Of a DNA stretch of 5,885 nt, positions 1 through 5,475 are shown piece by piece (position 1 is the first letter of the stretch; every line of letters starts with the position of its first letter). The stretch comes from Verrucomicrobiia bacterium (GTDB lineage: Bacteria; Verrucomicrobiota; Verrucomicrobiae; Limisphaerales; UBA11358). The translations under genes were made by a program, and so were the position numbers. The notes beneath the pieces were generated by a model. It worked only from the letters and a program-made list of their open reading frames with translations. It searched no databases and was not told the DNA's origin. The stretch covers positions 1-5,885 of the forward strand of contig JASHZU010000254.1 of assembly GCA_030042375.1 (NCBI GenBank), read 5' to 3'.

Positions 1-193
1 TGACAATGAAGGGCGTAATCAGTTTCGGATTTCGACCGCCGTTAAAATTCGGGGAAAAAAGCGCAACGCGCCATTTCCCAGAAGTTTTTAACGAACGGGA
101 ATGTGTCACCCAAATGTTACATAGCCTGTGGAACAAAAACGTTTCCGGAATGTCACACACAAAATGGGTGTTTTATCTTAAGCTAATTTTTTA
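1..193. other. leader region upstream of the pseudopilin gene
   Basis: No convincing gene is seen here. A 62-codon open frame (6-194) ends in a TAA that shares its last A with the ATG at 194, but its product has no recognisable motif and a composition unlike the neighbouring proteins. The stretch is AT-rich near its end. It contains two similar elements, GGAATGTGTCAC (98-109) and GGAATGTCAC (147-156), which could be operator half-sites. A weak sigma-70-like pair can be drawn (ATGTCA at 150-155, TATCTT at 174-179, 18-bp spacer), but it matches consensus in only four of six positions in each box. No Shine-Dalgarno sequence precedes the ATG at 194. Confidence 0.4.
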
Positions 194-1081
194 ATGATGA
201 AAACTATTTCAAGGAAGAACACAAAAGCCTTCACGCTCATTGAGCTGCTCGTTGTCATTGCCATCATTGCCATTTTGGCGGCCATCCTGATGCCGGTATT
301 GAGTTCGGCGCAGAATAAGTCGCAGGAAATATATTGTTTGAACAATATGCGCCAATGGGGGCTGGCTTTTCACATGTACTGTGATGACAACAGTGACTTT
401 GTCCCGGAAGAAGGTGATACGGAGGAAGACATCAATTGGACGGGGAGCGGGGGGGGGTCGACGCCAAATTATACGCTGGCTTGGTATAATATAATTCCCC
501 CTGAAATGGGGCAGGTATCCTTGGTGGATCTTTATGGGGCCAATGGTTACACCCCGCAACAGCCCGTCCCGGGCAGTCACAGCATTTTTTCCTGTCCGAG
601 CACTCCCATTCCCCCAACGACGCTTGGTTATACTTGGCCTCCGACGATCAACAAGGCATTTTTCATGTATGGAGAAAATAGCCGGCTCTGTGTGAATTGG
701 AGCACACGGTACTCTTCGACCGGCCAGCCCACGGGCGTTCAACAGACAAAATTGATTAATGTATTGAAACCCACCCAGACCGTGTTTCTGGCGGAAGTAG
801 ATCCGGATGCCGCCGACGGGTCTTCCAGCGTTGGGAACCCCGAATCCAGCGTTGGCCCGTCCGAATCCTGTGTGACCGCTTTTTATGCCATTGGCCGGCA
901 TATGAAAAACACGCTGGGCAATTTGGCGATGGTGGATGGCAGTGCAATTTCGCTTCACACAAACATGTTTTGGGAACCCCAGGGAGAGGCCGATGGAACA
1001 AGTTCCGGCGACACGGGTGGAGAAGAGTGGTCGGATGGTCCCCAAATATATTGGTATCCCTCCCCAACAACCCCGAACTGA
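194..1081 (+). CDS. pseudopilin-like protein with prepilin-type N-terminal methylation domain
   Basis: This 295-aa protein has a short basic leader (residues 1-12, ending K11-A12). It is followed by F13-T-L-I-E17-L-L and a hydrophobic helix to about residue 33, with Glu at +5 of the mature protein. That is the type IV pilin/type II secretion pseudopilin signature cut and N-methylated by prepilin peptidase; the residue before the cut is Ala12 rather than the usual Gly. Next comes a block typical of the large PVC-superphylum families, C48-L-N-N-M-R-Q-W-G-L with H60-M-Y-C-D-D-N. C134-P lies mid-protein. Near the C-terminus, H236 and D248-G249 resemble the processing-associated H-X9-DG motif, here with 11 residues between. 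The last 35 or so residues are a Gly/Ser/acidic tail. The start is ATG 194, with a second ATG at once after it; no Shine-Dalgarno is visible. The role is probably as an envelope-anchored or secretion-associated pseudopilin. The exact partner is unknown, and such genes are often amplified far from any pilus operon. The family call is firm; the function is not. Confidence 0.93.
   Translation: MMKTISRKNTKAFTLIELLVVIAIIAILAAILMPVLSSAQNKSQEIYCLNNMRQWGLAFHMYCDDNSDFVPEEGDTEEDINWTGSGGGSTPNYTLAWYNIIPPEMGQVSLVDLYGANGYTPQQPVPGSHSIFSCPSTPIPPTTLGYTWPPTINKAFFMYGENSRLCVNWSTRYSSTGQPTGVQQTKLINVLKPTQTVFLAEVDPDAADGSSSVGNPESSVGPSESCVTAFYAIGRHMKNTLGNLAMVDGSAISLHTNMFWEPQGEADGTSSGDTGGEEWSDGPQIYWYPSPTTPN
449..457 (+). 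repeat. G9 homopolymer inside the pseudopilin gene
   Basis: Nine consecutive G follow AGC and encode Gly86-Gly88 in a Ser-Gly-Gly-Gly-Ser turn. One extra G would bring a TAA into frame after about 10 further codons, and one fewer G after about 11. The downstream frame is coherent as given (CP and H-X-DG motifs follow), so nine G is the in-frame length. The tract is a potential slippage site and also a place where sequencing errors are likely. Confidence 0.9.
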
Positions 1082-1090
1082 AACGATTTT

Positions 1091-1155
1091 TCACTGTCAT
1101 GCGCACTTGAAAGTTTTAATATTGTCACTGTCATGTAACACTCGGAAGTTTTAAT
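1091..1155. repeat. imperfect tandem direct repeat upstream of the giant secreted-protein gene
   Basis: The 11-mer TCACTGTCATG occurs at 1091-1101 and again at 1125-1135. Each is followed by a CACT-containing segment and then AAGTTTTAAT (1111-1120 and 1146-1155). The period is 34 bp at the left end and 35 bp at the right, so the units differ by a one-base indel. The second unit ends just before the possible -10 box, a position that would suit paired regulator-binding sites. No known regulator motif is recognised. Confidence 0.7.
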
Positions 1156-1166
1156 TATGATATACT
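1156..1166 (+). promoter_or_regulatory. possible -10 region for the giant secreted-protein gene
   Basis: Two overlapping -10-like hexamers, TATGAT (1156-1161) and TATACT (1161-1166), lie 33-43 bp before the ATG at 1199. No good -35 box lies 16-18 bp upstream. The one good -35-like hexamer, TTGTCA (1122-1127), is too far away (28-33 bp). If the region is used, it may be activator-dependent through the adjoining direct repeats. This is a weak, position-based call. Confidence 0.25.
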
Positions 1167-1180
1167 CTGCCTCCGCAGAG
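1165..1180 (+). promoter_or_regulatory. 5' leader hairpin before the giant secreted-protein gene
   Basis: CTCTGC and GCAGAG form a perfect 6-bp stem around a CTCC loop. There is no T-run after it, so it is not a classic terminator. The 3' arm runs into the only Shine-Dalgarno-like bases nearby (GAGG, 1178-1181). These lie 17 nt from the ATG, too far for standard use. The hairpin could stabilise the transcript or mark its 5' end, depending on where transcription starts. Confidence 0.45.
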
Positions 1181-1198
1181 GATTAAATATACAAAAAT

Positions 1199-1276
1199 AT
1201 GAAACCACTAATCAAAGTCCTGTCTCATGCTGTAGTTGCGGCCATGGCATATTTTACCCTTAACCATGCTTCCGCC
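1199..1276 (+). other. Sec signal peptide of the giant secreted protein
   Basis: Residues 1-26 show a positively charged n-region (K2, K6), a hydrophobic core (about 11-21) and an A-S-A motif at 24-26 followed by Gln-Gln, matching the small-X-small rule for signal peptidase I. There is no lipobox Cys, so a lipoprotein is excluded. The C-terminus shows no PEP-CTERM-like or other sorting helix. Confidence 0.85.
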
Positions 1277-4200
1277 CAGCAAGAAATTGCAAGCTGGGAT
1301 ACCGCTATGAATGGGCCGGGCGGACCGTCGCTAACCGCCGGCGGCGGAACACCGCCGGCGCCCTATACCAACAATACCGCTTTCGCGAATGTGATTGTCA
1401 CTCCCATGACCAAAGGTTCCGGTATTGGGGCGATTACAACGAGTGCTGTCTATGGAGGAAATTCCTGGACCAATGCGGGCATTGCCGATAGCGAGGCTAA
1501 TTCGATTGCCAATGGGCTTTATATTACGTATGCCATTCAGGCGGCGCCCGGCTATACCATTTCTTTCTCAACGAACGAGGGCTTTATTCATATGTCGAGC
1601 ACCGGTCCGGGCAGCGGCGAGTTGCAATACTCCACCGACGGGGTCAATTACAGCGATCTTTTGCCTGTTACTTATAATGGAAACACTGTCTTTACGAATA
1701 ATCTTTCAGGGATTGCCGCGCTGCAAAATGTTCCTTCCACTACGACCAATTACTTTCGCCTTGTGAACTGGGGTGCGACCAGCACCGCCGGCACCTGGTA
1801 TATTTATAATCCCACCGTTCCCGCCGGCACCCTCCTTGGCACCACCAATGAATTTGTGATTTTCGGGTCCGTGACACCGGAACCAGCAGCACAAAACCTC
1901 GCAACTTGGGATACCGCTATGAATGGGCCGGGCGGACCATCGCTAACCGACGGCGGCGGAACACCGCCGGCGCCCTATACTAACAATACCGCCGCCGCGA
2001 ATATAATTGTCACTCCTATGACCAAAGGTTCCGGTATTGGGGCGATTACAACGAGTGCTGTCTATGGAGGAAATTCCTGGACCAATGCGGGCATTGCCGA
2101 TAGCGAGGCTAATTCGATTGCCAATGGGCTTTATATTACGTATGCCATTCAGGCGGCGACCAACTATACCATTTCTTTCTATACGAACGAGGGCTTTATT
2201 CATATGTCGAGCACCGGTCCGGGCAGCGCCGAGTTGCAATACTCCACCGACGGGGTCAATTATATTGATCTTTTGCCTGTTACTTATAATGGGAACACCG
2301 TCTTTACGAACAATCTTTCTACGTTTAACTTCCTGCAAAATGTTCCTTCCACTACAACCAATTACTTTCGCCTTGTGAACTGGGGTGCGACCAGCACAGG
2401 TGGCACCTGGTATATTTATAATCCCACCGTTCCCGCCGGCACCCTCCTTGGCACCACCAATGAATTTGTTATTGCCGGCGGCGTGACCTCGATCTTCGGA
2501 GTTCTTCCGCCAACCAATGCGCTCATATCGCCAACCAGCGAAACTGTGAATGCGGGCCAGGGAGCGGGCTTTACCGCGAGCGATTCTGATGGCGCACAGG
2601 CGAGCTATTCCTGGTACCAGATCAGCAATTCAGTGCCATTAACCACCAACTTGCTTTCCGACCAAACAAACTCAAGTCTGGCACTGACGAGTGTATTGGC
2701 GGCAAACAGTGGAGGCTACTTTGCGATTCTGACTAACTCTTCCGGTTCCTCCACCACCGCCGTTGCCACACTAACGGTCCAAAACGATCCAATTATCCAG
2801 GTGGAACCCAACTATACCTATGGCCTGGTTGACGGCACGGTGTATTTTTCCGTGGCCGCTTTCGGCACCGGTCCCATAGGTTATCAATGGTACTTTACCG
2901 ATGCCAGTGGCGATATGCTCGCGCCGGTGAACCCCGGCAGCACCACGGCGAGCGGTGCTGTGATCTATGGCGCGGGTACCAGTACGCTTTCGATTTCCAA
3001 TGTCCAAACAGCCGACCTGACGAACTTCGTGGTCGTCATCTCCAACATTTATGGTTCACAGACAAGCTCGGTAGCGGGAATTTTGGCCGTAACCAATGTG
3101 TATGATCTTGATTATCCGTCGCCGTTTTATGAATACCTGCCGCCGGTCACGCCATTTGCGTTCTGGGACTTTAACGGCATACCCTTTACCAATACGACTG
3201 TGAATCCGACTGCGACGGCAGACCCGGTCCCTTACCTTGGTGCTGGCACCGCTTCGCCAGTAGGAACCTGCAATGATCCGGGAACCTCGCCTTTTGCGGG
3301 TGCAGTCGATGGCAGCGACGGGGCGGGCTTTGACATCATTGTTCCAAGTTTGGGGGATCATCTTCCGAACAATTCATGGGGCACAGACAACTATCCGTTA
3401 GTTGGCAGCAACAAGCTAAACGGAGTGCAATTCAATGCCAGCACCGTTGGGGCCAAAAACGTCCTGCTGGAATATGATTCCCGCGTGTCACCTACGGCGA
3501 GCGACTATGAGCGGGTGCAATATACTACAAATGGGACGACTTGGATTGATTACCCCTCCAGTTCCACCTTCAACGGCGAAGGCGACGACTGGATAACATA
3601 TACGAACGATTTCAGCGGGTTCCCTGGCGTGGCCAACAACCCCAATTTCGGCGTTCGCATCGTGACGGAAGTCCAGGAAACCGCTACTTATGGTGTCATA
3701 ACAACAAATGGACCCACTGGCTATCTGGGCACCGCCAATAGCTATACCTCTGGGGGCTTGGATGGTTTTGCCGCCGGCACGGTGACTTATGATTTGGTGG
3801 GCCTCTATGGTGACGCCATCACTAATAACAACCAGCCGCCGGTGATCAGTGCATTTACCAACGAGGCGACGGGTCTGACGGTCACTAATGAAACGACGCT
3901 GGACAATGTGTCGCTGACAAACACGTTCTATGTGAGCGGTGATACCACGGCCAACAAGTTCACCTATTCCGCCATCTCGCTTAATCCATCCACGGTGAAT
4001 CCAACCTTTGAATTCACCAGCAATGTTGACGGCACCTGCACGATGACGATTATCCCCAGTAGCATCGCGCAGAGTGTTGCGGCCGCTCCCATATTGGTTA
4101 GCGTGACGGATACCAACGGGGATGTGACCAAATCGTGGTTCCTTTTGACACTCACAACAGTTTATTTGCCCCCGACCAATACTCTTACACAAATACCGGA

Positions 4201-5371
4201 AACAAATACCTTGGCCAACAAGGCCCTTACTATTCCGTTCATGGTGGGCAGCCAAAGCAACGCCACCAGCCAACTGACCTATGAAACAAATTCTGATAAT
4301 AATACCGTACTCCCTGCTACCAATATTGTAATTACCGGCCAGGGTACGGCTAATCCGAGCGTCACCTTCGGGCCGGGCAGCAATGAACTCGGTGTTGCCC
4401 TTGTGAGTGTTACCGTTAATGACAATAATCTGTCTGATCCCAAGTTCACAACGGCCACCATACCATTCATGGTCCGGCCGAATACAAATGTGCTCTTTGT
4501 GGATTACTTTAATTATGACCAGAGTGGCCCATTGGATGAAATCGGCGCCTTCTGGACGCATCTGAGCGGCACATTCCACTTCATGACGCTGAATAGCAGT
4601 CCCACTGGTGGTTCCGTGCTGGTGGATACGGCTAACAATACGGAAAATCTGGAGGTGCCGTTGCTGGGTGCGCCGTATGCCACCAATGCCACGCCCACCA
4701 ATCCTACGAACTATGTAACCACCTTGTACTATAGCATGGTCATCAACATGGAGGCCAACGATACGCCAAACAGCAACGGCACCTACTTTGCCGCCTTCAA
4801 TGACGGTTCCGGCATTACGGCCGACGTGGAAGGTCTCCTCCTGGCTGCCACCAACTTAGTCGCCCCTGGTGATTTTGGCGATTATCAAGTCGGTGTTGCC
4901 GACGAGGGCGCGACCGAAGCTGGCGCGACGATGTTTAATCAGGATCTGGTGCCGGGCAGTAATTATACTGTTGTCGTGTCACTGAACCTCTCCAACGGCG
5001 TATCCACTGTTTGGGTCAACCCGAGCAGCCAGTCTTCGCCCAGCGCGTCGGCCCCTGCTGATGGCGGTACGATTAAATATAACATCTCCGACTTTGAGCT
5101 TCGCCAGTCCGGCAACGAAAGTGGCGATATCGCCGGCGGAATCAACGTCAGCTATCTAAAGGTCGGTACCACGTTTGATTCCGTGTTCCCGTCGCTGCAC
5201 GTCACGCCGGCGGGGACTAATACAATTATCACTTGGTCTGACCCGACGCTGGGCATCCAGGAAACGACGAATCTGTTGACGACCCCGTTCGCCGATATAC
5301 CGTCAGCGTCACCGCCTTATACCAATAATGCGAGCACGAACTCGGTAATGTTCTACCGGTTTGGACGGTAA
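1199..5371 (+). CDS. giant secreted multidomain protein with jelly-roll, Ig-like and LamG-like modules
   Basis: This 1390-aa protein starts with a Sec signal peptide: basic K2/K6, hydrophobic residues 11-21 and a likely cut after A24-S-A26. Module order by eye: two near-identical beta-sandwich repeats (about 31-226 and 235-430; W33-D and W237-D, QYSTDGVNY, YFRLVNW); two cysteine-free Ig-like domains (about 434-530 with W472 and Y507, and 531-634 with W564 and F610 in place of the usual Tyr); a third, longer jelly-roll module (about 650-875; FWDFNG at 655-660, NNPNFGVRIVTEV); two cadherin/Ig-like beta domains (about 878-990 and 991-1097); a LamG/concanavalin-like region (about 1099-1328); and a short C-terminal module (1331-1390) with W1346 and a terminal FYRFGR. 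No catalytic motif was recognised. The mature chain is rich in Asn, Thr and Ser, has only two Cys (C691, C947) and about 19 Lys plus Arg. Surface adhesin or carbohydrate-binding scaffold are plausible roles; the function is inferred. ATG 1199 is chosen because it gives the signal peptide. The gene ends before a strong terminator. Confidence 0.93.
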   Translation: MKPLIKVLSHAVVAAMAYFTLNHASAQQEIASWDTAMNGPGGPSLTAGGGTPPAPYTNNTAFANVIVTPMTKGSGIGAITTSAVYGGNSWTNAGIADSEANSIANGLYITYAIQAAPGYTISFSTNEGFIHMSSTGPGSGELQYSTDGVNYSDLLPVTYNGNTVFTNNLSGIAALQNVPSTTTNYFRLVNWGATSTAGTWYIYNPTVPAGTLLGTTNEFVIFGSVTPEPAAQNLATWDTAMNGPGGPSLTDGGGTPPAPYTNNTAAANIIVTPMTKGSGIGAITTSAVYGGNSWTNAGIADSEANSIANGLYITYAIQAATNYTISFYTNEGFIHMSSTGPGSAELQYSTDGVNYIDLLPVTYNGNTVFTNNLSTFNFLQNVPSTTTNYFRLVNWGATSTGGTWYIYNPTVPAGTLLGTTNEFVIAGGVTSIFGVLPPTNALISPTSETVNAGQGAGFTASDSDGAQASYSWYQISNSVPLTTNLLSDQTNSSLALTSVLAANSGGYFAILTNSSGSSTTAVATLTVQNDPIIQVEPNYTYGLVDGTVYFSVAAFGTGPIGYQWYFTDASGDMLAPVNPGSTTASGAVIYGAGTSTLSISNVQTADLTNFVVVISNIYGSQTSSVAGILAVTNVYDLDYPSPFYEYLPPVTPFAFWDFNGIPFTNTTVNPTATADPVPYLGAGTASPVGTCNDPGTSPFAGAVDGSDGAGFDIIVPSLGDHLPNNSWGTDNYPLVGSNKLNGVQFNASTVGAKNVLLEYDSRVSPTASDYERVQYTTNGTTWIDYPSSSTFNGEGDDWITYTNDFSGFPGVANNPNFGVRIVTEVQETATYGVITTNGPTGYLGTANSYTSGGLDGFAAGTVTYDLVGLYGDAITNNNQPPVISAFTNEATGLTVTNETTLDNVSLTNTFYVSGDTTANKFTYSAISLNPSTVNPTFEFTSNVDGTCTMTIIPSSIAQSVAAAPILVSVTDTNGDVTKSWFLLTLTTVYLPPTNTLTQIPETNTLANKALTIPFMVGSQSNATSQLTYETNSDNNTVLPATNIVITGQGTANPSVTFGPGSNELGVALVSVTVNDNNLSDPKFTTATIPFMVRPNTNVLFVDYFNYDQSGPLDEIGAFWTHLSGTFHFMTLNSSPTGGSVLVDTANNTENLEVPLLGAPYATNATPTNPTNYVTTLYYSMVINMEANDTPNSNGTYFAAFNDGSGITADVEGLLLAATNLVAPGDFGDYQVGVADEGATEAGATMFNQDLVPGSNYTVVVSLNLSNGVSTVWVNPSSQSSPSASAPADGGTIKYNISDFELRQSGNESGDIAGGINVSYLKVGTTFDSVFPSLHVTPAGTNTIITWSDPTLGIQETTNLLTTPFADIPSASPPYTNNASTNSVMFYRFGR
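1289..1875 (+). repeat. tandem duplicated module, copy A
   Basis: This is the first unit of an in-frame direct repeat with a constant offset of 612 bp (204 codons). It aligns without gaps to 1901-2487; I count 42 differences in 587 bp, about 93% identity. At protein level 16 of 196 residues differ. The unit encodes one complete jelly-roll-like domain from Trp33-Asp to Val225-Thr226. A linker of about 25 bp (TPEPAAQNL) separates it from copy B. Confidence 0.97.
1336..1360. repeat. GC-only inverted repeat inside duplicated module A
   Basis: CGCCGGCGG (1336-1344) and CCGCCGGCG (1352-1360) are perfectly complementary across a 7-nt gap, which would give a very stable mRNA hairpin about 140 nt after the start codon. 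In copy B the corresponding left arm has one A that breaks a pair. Gly-Gly-Gly-Thr-Pro-Pro-Ala coding favours such complementarity, so it may be incidental. Confidence 0.6.
1901..2487 (+). repeat. tandem duplicated module, copy B
   Basis: This is the second unit of the 612-bp-period duplication and encodes Ala235 to about Thr430. Identity with copy A stops shortly after a shared GTGAC, where the sequence enters the first Ig-like domain. Differences from copy A are scattered synonymous changes plus clusters of amino-acid replacements, the densest being GIAA (171-174) against TFNF (375-378). Confidence 0.97.
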
Positions 5372-5394
5372 CTTTGATTGGATAATCATATCAC

Positions 5395-5435
5395 AAAGGG
5401 CGGTCGGAAACGGCCGCCCTTTTTCTTTTCTTTTT
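5395..5435 (+). terminator. intrinsic terminator after the giant secreted-protein gene
   Basis: The left arm AAAGGGCGGTC (5395-5405) pairs with GGCCGCCCTTT (5412-5422), with one T-G wobble. An extra G5406-C5411 pair closes a GAAA tetraloop (5407-5410), making a 12-bp stem with a GNRA loop. A T-rich tract broken by single C runs to 5435. It begins 23 bp after the TAA at 5371, so it should end transcripts of the secreted-protein gene. There is no matching T-tract on the other strand, so it looks one-directional. Confidence 0.93.
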
Positions 5436-5448
5436 CTGGACGGCGCCC

Positions 5449-5475
5449 ATGAGGGTTGACACAGTGGATGCGTGA
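5449..5475 (+). CDS. possible 8-codon upstream ORF before the transporter gene
   Basis: ATG at 5449 opens a frame encoding MRVDTVDA that stops at TGA 5473-5475. The stop overlaps the proposed GTG start of the transporter as GTGA, an arrangement compatible with translational coupling. No Shine-Dalgarno precedes the ATG and the peptide is too short to judge, so chance is a strong alternative. Confidence 0.15.
   Translation: MRVDTVDA

Noticed and set aside
107..170. CACCCA and TGGGTG complementary arms in the leader
   Set aside because: Only six bases pair across a 52-nt loop, with no flanking support.
6..194. 62-codon forward open frame whose TAA overlaps the pseudopilin ATG
   Set aside because: The product has no recognisable motif, no Shine-Dalgarno and an irregular composition. 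The overlap alone is weak evidence of a gene.
209..1045. 278-codon reverse-strand open frame opposite the pseudopilin gene
   Set aside because: The forward frame has unmistakable prepilin motifs. The reverse product is Arg- and Pro-rich without a coherent fold.
1425..2378. Two identical-length 113-codon forward frames inside the duplicated modules
   Set aside because: They are the same alternate reading frame in the two repeat copies, and their similarity is explained by the duplication.
3488..4579. 363-codon reverse-strand open frame inside the giant gene
   Set aside because: It lies opposite a gene with clear signal peptide and domain structure. Its product is low in recognisable motifs and rich in Ile, Arg and Gly, as expected from an antisense shadow.
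5456..5461. Perfect TTGACA -35 hexamer before the transporter gene
   Set aside because: No -10-like hexamer lies 16-18 bp downstream (5478-5485 is CCCGAACC), and such a promoter would start inside the proposed coding region.
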